From positions 3,140,001-3,204,000 of the forward strand of contig NZ_CP047135.1 of NCBI RefSeq assembly GCF_009832905.1: DNA of 64,000 nt, in the 5' to 3' direction. The DNA is from Stenotrophomonas sp. 364. Lineage in GTDB: Bacteria; Pseudomonadota; Gammaproteobacteria; Xanthomonadales; Xanthomonadaceae. The translations under genes and the position numbers were made by a program. The notes under the pieces were generated by a model. It had not been told where the DNA came from. It was given only the letters and a program-made list of their open reading frames with translations, and ran no database searches. Every line of letters begins with the position of its first letter. Position 1 is the first letter of the stretch. Positions 8,561 through 18,700 of the stretch are shown in pieces.

Positions 8561-9952
8561 ATGCTAGCAGACCCAGCCCCCTTAACGCTGGCCGATCGGT
8601 GGCGGCAACGCGACCTAGCCGTGCTGTGGCATCCGTGCACGCAGATGCGCGAGCACCCCGACACCCTGCCGCTGGTGCCGATCGCGCGTGGCGAAGGCCC
8701 GTGGCTGATCGATCATGACGGCAAACGCTACCTGGACGCGGTGAGCAGCTGGTGGACCAATCTGTTCGGCCACGCGCATCCGCGGATCGGCGGCGCCATC
8801 GCACAGCAGGCCACCCAGCTGGAACAGGTGATGCTGGCCGGCTTCAGCCATGAGCCTGCGGTGGAACTGGCCGAGCGCCTTCTGGCGATCGCCCCCCGCC
8901 AGGCCGGGCGCGAGCCGCTGGCCAAGGTGTTCTATGCCGACAACGGCTCGGCCGGGGTCGAGGTGGCTCTGAAGATGGCCTTCCACTACTTCCGCAACCG
9001 CGGCGAACACCACCGCACCCGCTTCGTGGCACTGGAAAACGGCTACCACGGCGAGACGCTGGGCGCGCTGTCGGTGGGCGACATCCCGCTGTACCGCCGG
9101 GTGTACGCGCCGCTGCTGACCGAGGCGCTGTTTGCGCCATCGCCGGACGCCTACCTGGCCGAGGACGGGCAGACCGCAGCGCAACGTGCGCACCAGGCCG
9201 CCGATGCCCTGGCCACCCTGTTCGACCAGCACCCCGGCGAGATCTGCGCGGTGATCCTGGAGCCGCGCCTGCAGTGCGCCGGCGGCATGCGCATGCACGA
9301 CCCGGTATACCTGCAGCGTGCGCGCGAACTGTGCGATGCCAACGGTGCGTTCCTGATCGCCGATGAAATCGCCACCGGCTTCGGGCGCACCGGCACGATG
9401 TTCGCCTGCGAACAGGCCGGGGTGATGCCCGACCTGCTGTGCCTGTCCAAGGGCCTGACCGGCGGCTTCCTGCCGCTGTCGGCGGTGCTGGCCACCCAGG
9501 CGTTGTACGACGCGTTCCTGGACGATTCGCGCGAGCGCGCGTTCCTGCACTCGCACAGCTACACCGGCAATCCGCTGGCCTGCGCCGCGGCCCTGGCCAC
9601 GCTGGACATCTTCGCCGGCGAGGACGTGATCGCACGCAACCGCAGCACCGCCGAGGTGATGCGCACACTGGCCGCCCCGTTCACCGACCACCCGCACGTG
9701 GCCGACGTGCGCCAGGCCGGGATGGTGGTGGCCTTCGAACTGACCCGCAACGGCGACAAACGCACGCCGTTCCCGGTCGAGGCGCGGGTAGGCCTGCACG
9801 CCTACACCGCCGCGCTCAAGCGTGGCGTGGTGCTGCGCCCGCTGGGCAACGTGCTGTACTGGATGCCGCCCTACTGTGTGGACGACGACCACCTGGACCT
9901 GCTGGCCCAGACCACCCTGGCCGCGATCGAGGAGGCTGTTGCATGCGCGTGA
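8561..9952 (+). CDS. bioA: Adenosylmethionine-8-amino-7-oxononanoate aminotransferase
   Basis: BioA transfers an amino group from S-adenosylmethionine to KAPA, giving DAPA in biotin synthesis. The 463-residue class III aminotransferase shows the BioA signature WHPCTQM near residue 30, the substrate-pocket SSWWTNLFGHAHP, IADEIATGFGRTG with the PLP-contacting Asp, and LSKGLTGGFLPLS with the Schiff-base lysine. It is divergent from nudE across a 50-bp gap. It overlaps rsmE by 10 nt. Confidence 0.96.
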   Translation: MLADPAPLTLADRWRQRDLAVLWHPCTQMREHPDTLPLVPIARGEGPWLIDHDGKRYLDAVSSWWTNLFGHAHPRIGGAIAQQATQLEQVMLAGFSHEPAVELAERLLAIAPRQAGREPLAKVFYADNGSAGVEVALKMAFHYFRNRGEHHRTRFVALENGYHGETLGALSVGDIPLYRRVYAPLLTEALFAPSPDAYLAEDGQTAAQRAHQAADALATLFDQHPGEICAVILEPRLQCAGGMRMHDPVYLQRARELCDANGAFLIADEIATGFGRTGTMFACEQAGVMPDLLCLSKGLTGGFLPLSAVLATQALYDAFLDDSRERAFLHSHSYTGNPLACAAALATLDIFAGEDVIARNRSTAEVMRTLAAPFTDHPHVADVRQAGMVVAFELTRNGDKRTPFPVEARVGLHAYTAALKRGVVLRPLGNVLYWMPPYCVDDDHLDLLAQTTLAAIEEAVACA

Positions 9953-10677
9953 CCCGGTGCCATGTCGAGAACCCGCTGGCGGTGGGCCAGACCCTGCCGC
10001 TGCCCGAAGAGGCGGCCAATCACCTGGTGCGGGTGATGCGCCTGCGCGAGGGCGACGGCTGCGTGCTGTTCAACGGCGACGGCCACGATTACAGCGCCAC
10101 CCTGGTGGTGGTGGGCAAGCGCGATGCCCAGGTGCGCATCGACGCCGCGCTGGCGGTGGCCAACGAATCGCCGTTGCACATCACCCTGCTGCAGGGCATC
10201 GCCCGCGGCGAGAAGATGGACCTGATCCTGCAGAAGGCCACCGAGCTGGGGGTCAACGCGATCGTGCCGGTCAACGCCGAGCGGACCGAAGTGAAACTGG
10301 ATGCGGCGCGCGCGGAGAAGCGCCTGGCGCACTGGCACAGCGTGGTGGTCTCGGCGTGTGGCCAGTCCGGGCGGGCCCGCGTGCCGGCCGTGGCCGCACC
10401 GCAATCACTTCTGGACGCCGCACGGCAGGTGCCGGCCGAGGCCCTCAAACTCACCCTGGACCCACTGGGAGAGCATCGCCTGTCCACCCTGCAGCCAGCC
10501 CCGGGCGGCGTGGTGATCGCGATCGGGCCGGAGGGCGGCTGGTCGCCCCGGGATCGGCAGGCATTGGCCGAGGCGGGCTTCCAGGGGCTGCAGTTGGGTC
10601 CGCGCATCCTGCGCACGGAAACGGCGGGGCTGGCCGCCATCGCGGCGGTACAGGCGCGGCTGGGCGACCTGGGCTGA
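9943..10677 (+). CDS. rsmE: 16S rRNA m3U1498 methyltransferase RsmE
   Basis: RsmE methylates N3 of U1498 in the small-subunit rRNA using SAM. The 244-residue protein has an N-terminal PUA-like domain (about 1-70) and a SPOUT methyltransferase domain with the knot motifs IGPEGGWSPRD and LGPRILRTETA. ATG 9943 lies inside the bioA end, preceded by GAGGAGG at suitable spacing, so it is translationally coupled to bioA. Confidence 0.95.
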   Translation: MRVTRCHVENPLAVGQTLPLPEEAANHLVRVMRLREGDGCVLFNGDGHDYSATLVVVGKRDAQVRIDAALAVANESPLHITLLQGIARGEKMDLILQKATELGVNAIVPVNAERTEVKLDAARAEKRLAHWHSVVVSACGQSGRARVPAVAAPQSLLDAARQVPAEALKLTLDPLGEHRLSTLQPAPGGVVIAIGPEGGWSPRDRQALAEAGFQGLQLGPRILRTETAGLAAIAAVQARLGDLG

Positions 10678-10693
10678 CCATCACATTCCGATA

Positions 10694-10716
10694 GGTAGCG
10701 ACCGTTGGCCGCTACC
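10694..10716. repeat. SMAG-like REP hairpin after rsmE
   Basis: GGTAGCG-ACCGTTGGC-CGCTACC forms a 7-bp perfect inverted repeat with the GTAG head and the ACCGTTGG centre also seen in the 794-978 array. Confidence 0.55.
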
Positions 10717-10770
10717 TCATCCGGCTGGATGCATGAATGGCCGATGCCCGATGTGCCGGCAGGTGGAACA

Positions 10771-10860
10771 GCCCCCTTGAGTCAAGGGGGCGCGCCGCCA
10801 GGCGCGGGGATCTGGAGAAGTGTTTGCGGGGGGCCCACGATCTGCGCCGCAGATCGTGGG
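10771..10860. repeat. Two long perfect palindromes in the rsmE-chpC gap
   Basis: GCCCCCTTGA and TCAAGGGGGC flank one base at 10771-10791, a 21-bp palindrome. CCCACGATCTGC and GCAGATCGTGGG flank GCC at 10834-10860, a 12-bp stem. Neither is followed by a T run, and they lie between convergent genes rsmE and chpC. They could act as bidirectional transcription barriers or be REP-like. Confidence 0.55.
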
Positions 10861-10879
10861 AGGTTTCGCGAATGCGAAC

Positions 10880-11353
10880 CTACCCCGCGACCGGGTACGC
10901 CTCGTCCAGCGCCGCTTCCAGCGCGTCCAGGTCGGGCAGCAGCGCGCTCTGCTCGCCCAGCAGCACGCGCATGTGCACGCCCTGCGGCAGTGTTTCCTCG
11001 GAGGCGTCGGCCAGCAGGCCGTCACGCGGCACCGAGATCAGCTGCGGGAAGGTCTGGGTGAGCAGCGCGAAATACGGGCGCTTCGGGTTGCCGCCCAGCG
11101 CCTTGAGCACCACCACCTTGTTGTTGCTGGTGACCAGTTCGTCGCCCAGCCCGGACAGCCGCGCGAACGAGAGCAGCGGTACGTCCCACCCGTGCCACGC
11201 AATCTGGCCGACCAGCCAGGCCGGGGCATCCGGCACGCCCTGCACGGCCACCTTGGACATCATCTCGGCCACGGTGGCATTGGGCAGCAGCACGCGCTCG
11301 TGGCCGGCCTGGATCAATACCCCGCGGATTTCGTCGTTGCTGGCGTAACTCAT
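10880..11353 (-). CDS. chpC: CheW-like adaptor of the Pil-Chp chemosensory system (ChpC)
   Basis: This 157-residue CheW-domain protein is the last gene of the pilGHIJ-chpABC cluster, the position of chpC in Pseudomonas aeruginosa. In that organism ChpC is an accessory adaptor that links the PilJ receptor and ChpA kinase for some signals. CheW-like features include ERVLLPNATVAEMM, a central hydrophobic WLVGQIAWHGWDVPLLSF and the beta-rich YFALLTQTFPQLISV. ATG 11353 follows AGGA at 8 nt. It starts 33 nt after the chpB stop. Confidence 0.82.
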   Translation of the reverse strand: MSYASNDEIRGVLIQAGHERVLLPNATVAEMMSKVAVQGVPDAPAWLVGQIAWHGWDVPLLSFARLSGLGDELVTSNNKVVVLKALGGNPKRPYFALLTQTFPQLISVPRDGLLADASEETLPQGVHMRVLLGEQSALLPDLDALEAALDEAYPVAG

Positions 11354-11386
11354 GGCGTGATTCCTGAAAAGGGGACGGCGCAGCGA

Positions 11387-12724
11387 TTACTCGCTCACAC
11401 CCCAACGTTCGACGATGCGCTGGGCCAGCTGCGGCGGCTCGCCCGCGTCCATCCCGGCGGCCACCGCGGCATTGGCTGCGGCAGGGTCGTAGCAGCCTTC
11501 GCCGACCTGTGCACCGACCCAGGCGCCTGCGGCGGCCAAGGCCAGGACATCATCGACCTGCGCGGTATCGGCGCCGCTGAGCAGCACCACCGCGCTGTGC
11601 GCCGGCGGCAGCGTGGCCACCTGGACACCCTGTGCATCGCCCTGGAAGTACAGGCCACGCTGGCGTTCGGCCAGGCCGATGTCATCGGGCAGAATGTACG
11701 CATTGCCGGCCTGCACGGGCTGGTCGGCTTCGGCCAGCAGCACGGGCAGCGCCGACACGCGCGCCATCTGCTTGACCAGGTTGCCGTAGCGGCCGCCGTC
11801 CAGGCGCATGTGCACCAGCACCGGCGTGGCCAGCCCCGCCGGCAACGTGGCGAGCAGGCGGCGCAGCGCGTCCGGGCCGCCGATACCGGCCAGCACCAGC
11901 ACCGCACCTGCGGCGGCGCCGTCGTTGGGGCGGTCGGCCTCCAGTTCGACCAGCGACAGCCGTTCGATATCGAACGCAGACAGTGCCCGCGGCGCAGCGT
12001 CGGCCTCCGTGGCAGCGCGTGCGGGCGCCGCGGCGGCGGTGTCTGCGGTGTCGTCCACCAGCGACCAGCTGCTGTGGTCACCCAGCGGTACGCGGGCCAT
12101 GGCCGGCGGCGCCGAGGGCGGTACCGGCGGTGGCACCGACGCGGTGGCAGCGGCGGACGTCGGTTGCAGGGCAGCCAGCGCCTCTTCCAGCGACATCGGT
12201 TCGCTCAGTGCATCCGGGGCCTGATACAGGCCATCGGCGGGCACATCCGCGGCCGCATCGAACGCCTCTCGGACATGGAAATCCAACGGTGCATCGGCAT
12301 GCAGCTCGGCCGGCGTGGTCGGCAGGCCGGGCTCGGGCTGGAGCAGGCTGTCCTGCTCCGAACCCGGCGGCAGCACGTCGTGGTGGCCGTGCAGCTTGGC
12401 CACCAGGTGCCGCGCCCAGCGCTGTGCTTCCCAGCCTTCACGGCGGGCGGCCAGTTCGGCTTCGTCGAAGATCAGGGTCAGCGACGGCGAACCCAGCACC
12501 GGGTCCAGGCGCTCCAGCGCGTCCTCGATCGCCGGTTCCAGCGCGATCAGCACCGCACCCGGCGCCGCATCGCGCAGCACCTGCACGTCCAGCGTGTTGG
12601 GATCCTCTTCCAGCACCAGGGTCGCGCCGGCCTGGGCCAACGCGTCGCGCAGGCGCTCGCGGGCCTGCCCCGGGCGCGCCAGCAGCGCTACCGACAACAG
12701 CAAAGGCAGGTCATTCGCGGACAC
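11387..12724 (-). CDS. chpB: CheB-like protein ChpB, catalytic serine apparently missing
   Basis: This 445-residue protein sits where chpB (receptor methylesterase) lies in Pil-Chp clusters. The C-terminal half (about 270-440) follows the CheB methylesterase fold. His305 (LVHMRLDGG) and Asp386 (LSGADTAQ) match the catalytic His and Asp, but the nucleophile motif AS-T-GG reads A279-G-I-G-G, so the serine is replaced. The N-terminus (1-90) resembles a degenerate receiver without a clear phospho-Asp, and the middle (120-265) is Pro/Ala-rich linker. The start is GTG 12724, overlapping the chpA end by 14 nt. It may be a non-enzymatic scaffold; the residue assignment is from visual alignment. Confidence 0.75.
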   Translation of the reverse strand: MSANDLPLLLSVALLARPGQARERLRDALAQAGATLVLEEDPNTLDVQVLRDAAPGAVLIALEPAIEDALERLDPVLGSPSLTLIFDEAELAARREGWEAQRWARHLVAKLHGHHDVLPPGSEQDSLLQPEPGLPTTPAELHADAPLDFHVREAFDAAADVPADGLYQAPDALSEPMSLEEALAALQPTSAAATASVPPPVPPSAPPAMARVPLGDHSSWSLVDDTADTAAAAPARAATEADAAPRALSAFDIERLSLVELEADRPNDGAAAGAVLVLAGIGGPDALRRLLATLPAGLATPVLVHMRLDGGRYGNLVKQMARVSALPVLLAEADQPVQAGNAYILPDDIGLAERQRGLYFQGDAQGVQVATLPPAHSAVVLLSGADTAQVDDVLALAAAGAWVGAQVGEGCYDPAAANAAVAAGMDAGEPPQLAQRIVERWGVSE

Positions 12725-15700
12725 GGGCGATCCCCAGCAGGTCGTACACGTTTCGCATCAGGTCCAGTTCCTGGTAAGGCTTGCCCAGGTAACGCTGGAC
12801 GCCGATTTCGAAGGCGCGCTGACGGTGCTTGTCGCCGCTGCGCGAGGTGATCATCACAATCGGCACATCCTTGTAACGCGGGTCGGCGCGCATCGCGGTG
12901 GCCAGTTCATAGCCATCCATGCGCGGCATTTCGATGTCCAGCAGCATCAGGTCGGGGACGCGTTCTTCCAGCCGCTCGAGCGCTTCCACGCCATCGCGGG
13001 CCACTGCCACTTCGAAGTTGTGGCGTTCCAGGATGCGGCCGGTGACCTTGCGCATGGTCAGCGAATCGTCGACCACCATCACCAGCGGTGCCTGGCGGTC
13101 GCTGACCTGGCTGGTCACGGCGATCGGCTTGTGCGGGTTGGCCTGGAAGCGGCGGACCAGCGGTGCCACGTCGAGGATGACCACCACGCGGCCATCGCCG
13201 GTGATGGTGGCGCCGTAGATACCGGGCACCGAGGCGATCTGCAGGCCCACCGGCTTGACCACGATTTCGCGGTTGCCCAGCACCTGGTCGATCGCCACGG
13301 CCGCGCGCAGTTCACCGGCACGCACCAGCAGCAGCGGCACCTGGGCCTGGCCCTCGGCACGCGCAGGGCCTTGGCCCACCAGCGTCCCGAGGTCATGCAG
13401 GGCGAAGGCTTCGCCACCGTAGTGGTAGTCGCCGTCGATGGTTTCAAAGCGCTCGCGCGAGATCCGGCCGATACCGCTGACCGAGGCTACCGGCACCGCG
13501 TAGGTGGTCTCGCCGATCTGCACGAACACCGCCTGGGTGACCGCCAGCGTCTGCGGCAGGCGCAGGGTGAAGGTGACGCCCTGGCCGCGCACCGAGTGGA
13601 TATCCACCGAGCCGCCCAGCTGGCGCACTTCGTTGTGCACCACGTCCATGCCCACGCCGCGTCCGGCCAGCTGGCTGACCTGGTCGGCGGTGCTGAACCC
13701 GGGCGAGAAGATCATCGCGTCCAGTTCGGCATCGCCAAGCACGGCGTCGGCCTGCACCAGGCCACGCTGTTCGGCGCGGCGACGGATCGCCTCGCGGTCC
13801 AGCCCGGCGCCGTCGTCGGCCACTTCCAGCACGATTTCCGAGCCTTCGCGGCGCAGACGGATGGCGATTTCGCCTTCCTCGGGCTTGCCGGCAGCGCGGC
13901 GCTGTTCCGGGGTTTCCAGCCCATGGGCCACCGAGTTGCGCAGCATGTGTTCCAGCGGCGCGACCATGCGATCCAGGACGTTGCGGTCCAGTTCGCCGTG
14001 GGTGCCTTCCAGGATCACGTGCACCTGCTTGCCGGTGTCCTGGCCGGCCTGGCGGACCACGCGACGCAGGCGCGGCACCAGACCGTCGAACGGCACCATG
14101 CGCGCGCGCATCAGGCCGTCCTGCAGTTCCGAGCTGACCCGCGACTGCTGTTGCAGCAGCACGTCGTACTGGCGCGACAGGTCGTCCAGCACGCCCTGCA
14201 GGCCGCCCAGGTCGGCGGCGGATTCGTTCAGCGCGCGGCTGAGCTGCTGCAGCGTGGAGAAGCGGTCCAGTTCCAGCGGATCGAACTTGTGGTCGGCCTG
14301 GTCCTGCTCACGCTGGTAGCGGGCAACGATCTGCGCTTCGGTTTCCAGGTCCAGCCGGCGCAGCTGGTCGCGCAGACGCGCGTTGGTGCGGTCCAGTTCG
14401 CCCATGGCGCCACGGAAGGCGCCGAGCTGCTGTTCAAGGCGCGAGCGGTAGATCGCCACTTCACCGGCGTGGTTGACCAGGCGGTCGAGCAGGTCGGCAC
14501 GCACGCGCACCTGTTCCTGCTGCGGACGGGCCAGGGCATCGTCGTCGCTGCTGGTTTCCAGCGGCACCGGTGCCGAAAGCGGCGCCGCGGCGACGGCGGT
14601 ATCGACCTCGACCGGTGCGCTGTCCTGCACGGTGTCGGCAGGGGTGTCCACGGCCACGTCCACCCGGCCCAGCGTGCGCTGTTCGAACGCATGGATCAGG
14701 TCGTCGGGCATCGCCACGCCGCGGTGCTGACCGGTACGGGTCAGCAGCTGGTGCAGGCGATCGAAGCCACGTTCAAGCAGGTGTACGTCGCTGCGGTCGA
14801 TGTCGGTGCGGTTGGCCGCCACGGCTTCCAGCAGCGATTCGATGCCATGGCCCAGGTCGCCGATCGGGTTGATCCCGGCCATGCGTGCGCCACCCTTGAG
14901 GGTATGCAGGTCACGCTGCAGGCCGGCGATGACGTCGCGGTCGTTCGGCGCGGCGCGCAGTTCGCTGATCAGGCCATCGCAATGGTCGAGCAGGTCCTTG
15001 CCTTCTTCCACGAAGATGTCGACCAGCTCCTGGTCGAGCACGCTGAAGTCCAGCGCATCGGCGCTGTCTTCTTCGTCATCGGCATCGGTGCCGGTGTCGG
15101 CTTCGGTGTCGCGCACGCTGTCGGCGGCAACCGCTGCCTCGGCGGGGGCGGCCGGTTCCGCATGCGTGGACAGTGCAGCGACCGATGCGCCGGCGACGGC
15201 CAACGGTGCATCTTCGAGTTCGAAGAACGGTGTCGGCGCGGCGGTTTGGGTTTCGGTTTCGGTTTCGACCGCATCCTCGGCGAAGGCGTCGGCCTCCTCC
15301 GGCTGTTCCTGTACGTCGTGGGTGGCATCCAGGCCCAGCACGCTGTCGGCCGCGTCGTCGGCCTGCGGCGCGTCGATCACGGTCAGACCGTCATCCAGGG
15401 CCTGCTGCTCGTCGACCGGCTCACCGAACGCCGGCATCGGCGGCAGGGCTTCGTCCAGTGCGTCGCGCGTGTCCTGATCGTCCGCGTCCAGATCCTGTTC
15501 CGATGCGGCGGGTGCGGCGTCGTCGGGTGCGTCGAACGGCGCGTCCGGCACGGTGGTGGTGTCTGCTTCGGCGGTCGTTTCGGCGTCGACGTCGGCGTCC
15601 ACTTCGACATCGGCCACGGCGTCGGACGCTTCGGCGGTAGCAACCGCCGAAGCGCCATCGAGGACTACGTGATCGACCGAGGTGTCGTCCGCAGCGGCGC

Positions 15701-18700
15701 CCGTGGCAGCAGCCACGTCGTTCGCCTCGGCCACCGGCGTCGCATCGGCGTCGAAGAAGCGCGACAGGTCGTCGGCGCCGGTCAGTTCGACCGCCTCCAG
15801 ACCGTCGTGCGCGCCCTGCCCGTCCGCTGTGGCGTCGTGCTGTTCCGCGTCGAATGCGGCGACGTCGGCGACGCCCGGGTCGGCACGGCCTGCGTCAGGC
15901 TGTGCGTCGAGCGTCGTCTCGTTGCCCGCGATGGGCGCGGCATTCACCGGAAGATCGGCGTCGAAGTACGCCGACAGGTCATTGCTGACGGTCAGCTCGT
16001 CCACGACCGGCACATCGGCGTCCGGCGCGTGACCGGTCTCCGCTTCCACCGCATCGATTTCAAGGGCGACGGGCTCGACCACGGTCAGGGCGTCGGCGTC
16101 GACCTCGGCCAGCTGCAGGTCGGTACCGGCGCTGTCGTCCAGGCCGGCGTAACCGTCCTGCGCGTCTGCCTGCGGCAGCGTGGCCAGGGCGTCGTCGTTC
16201 GCGGCGATCTCGTCGCCGACCGCCGGCACGGCCGCATCGTGGGACGCGACAGCGTCCACGGCGTCCGCATCCACGGCCTGCGGCTCGACAGCGCCCGGGT
16301 CGGCGGCATCGTCGTCCAGCGCGTCCAAGGCGTCTTCTTCATCGTCAGCCACCAGGGCCGGCCAGCGCGCTTCGGGCAGCGTGTCGGCCAGGGCCTGCAG
16401 ACGCGCGGCAAGCGCGGCCTGCACCGGAATACGCGGTGCGTCGGCCTGCAGGGCCGTCATGGTCGCGGTGATCGCCTCGGCGGTGGCCGACAGCGCGTCC
16501 ACGCCATCGGCGTCCGGGGGGGTATCGGCGGCCAGCGAGCGCTTGATGAAGCTCTCGGCGCCCCCGGTGACGGCGGTGATTTCGGGCACGTCGGTCATCG
16601 CGAACGCACCGTTCATGGTATGCACCGCGCGCAGCAGGCTGTCGGTGACCGGCTGCGGGGCCACGCTGGCCTCGCGCAACCAGGCCTGCAACGTGGCCTG
16701 GTGGGTATCCACCTCGGCTTCCAGGATCTCGCGCAGCACTTCGTCGATGTTGGCCGGGGTACCGCTGGCCTCGACGGCGTCGCTGGCTTCGACGGCTTCA
16801 ACGACGTCCACCACGTCCACCGGGGCGGCCACGACCGGCGCGGCCCGCTGCAGCGGCACATGGAAGGTTTCTTCGCCGGCCGCCACGCGATCGGCAATGG
16901 CCTGCATGGCCTGCAGGTCGGCCGTTACGCGGCCCTGGCCGCGTAACGCGGCGTTGAGCTGCGGCAGCACCTCATATGCCTGGGTGACCATGGCCACCAC
17001 GGCCGGGGTGGCCGGCCGGGTACCGTCGAGCACGCGGTTGAGCATGCCTTCGATTTTCCAGCTGAACTCGCCCAGGGTACGTGCGCCCACCAACCGGCCG
17101 CTGCCCTTGAGCGTGTGGAACACGCGGCGGATCGGACGCAGGCGGTCGAGGTTGTCCGGCGCGGCGCGCCAGACCGGCAGCAGGTTGCCGAGGTTGACCA
17201 GTTCCTCGTCGAACTCTTCGATGAAGACCTCGCGGATGTCCTGGTCGATGTTCTCGCCATCGTCCTCGAACCCGGCCTCGATGCTGTCGGTCTCACCGAC
17301 TGCATTGGCCGGCGATACCGCAGCCAGCGCATCGGGAGTGATCGCCGGTGCGGTGCTGAACTGCGCGGCGGCCGCATCCAGCTCGGCCAGGAAGCGCGCG
17401 GACTCGTCGTCCAGCTCGATCTTGCCGATCACGGCGGCATGCACGCCGGTGCTGCTGTGGGTCACCACCGGGGTCGGTTCCTGCGCAGCCCCGTCGTCAC
17501 CGGGGGTGTCCTCGTCGGTGTCGGTCGGCACCGCCGCATCAATGGATGCGTCTGCAACGGGACTGTCGTCTGCAACCGCGGCCAGATCGATCTCCTCGAC
17601 CGGCTCGGCGCTGATCGCCTCACCATGCTCAACGGCTTCTGCGTCGGCCCCGTGCCCGGTGGCGTCCGCAACGTCATCGGCATGGCCGTCGGACGCCTGC
17701 AGGAACGACGGCAACTCGGCCACGTCCAGGTCGGACGCGGCCTCGGCCATCGGCTCCGCGGCAGGAGCCACGGTATCGTCGATCTCCAGCGACAGCACGT
17801 CGCCTGCATTGTGCAACGGCGCATCGAAGGTGAATTCGATGGGCGCGTCGCTGAACTCCAGTACGTCGTGCTCGGCGGCAACCGGGTCGAACCCACCGCT
17901 GAAGGAGACGGCAGCCTGCGCGTGCTCATCAGCCTGCGCGGACACCGTGTCGGTGGCGTCCAGCGCATCCAGGGCGACATGCATCGGCGGCAGCGCGTCC
18001 CAGCGCACTGCAGGGCTGTCCTCGGCAATCACCGGGTCGAAATGGGCGAAGCTGGGGCCGGCGTGGTCGGTGGTGGCGTCGGCCTCGGTGGACAGGGTCC
18101 ACTGCGGCGCTTCCGGCGCGGGCGCGGTCGATGCGTCGAACACCAGCGACGGCGCGGCTGCCGCTGCGCTGGCCAGGGCGGCGTCAGGCAGCGGGTCGAA
18201 GGTGACGTCCGGGAACGACGGTGGCACGCTGCCCGGCGGCGGTGCGCTCGGGGTGACGGGCACGGCGATCGGCTCGACCGACGGCGCATCCCACTGCGTC
18301 AACTCGATCGGCTCGGCGGCCACCGGCAGGGCCTCTGCGGTGGTGTCCGGCTGGGCGGCATCGGCGTCCGGCAACGGCCAGTAACGGAGGGTTTCCAGGC
18401 TGGTGCGGGTGATGTCCAGGATTTCCTCGCGACCCGGGCGACGTTCGCGCAGGGCTTCGAGGTAGTACTCCAGGCTGGCCATGGCATCGGCCAGGGTATC
18501 CAGCTGGCGCCCGCTCGGCACGCGCTGGCGGCCGATCAGTTCCACCGTGATGTACTGGCGCACACCCTGCAGGTAGTCGGCCGGGGTGGCCAGGTCGAGC
18601 ATGCGCAACGCACCGGACACCTCGCCCAGCAGGCGCGGCACTTCCTGCAGCTGCTGGTGGTTCCAGTTGGTTTCGATGAAGGCGACGAAGTGCTCGCGGG

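Noticed and set aside
12315..16946. Open frame of 1543 codons opposite chpA
   Set aside because: It is the antisense shadow of the acidic Asp/Glu/Ala-rich chpA codons; it has no ribosome binding site and low-complexity Arg/His/Gly content.
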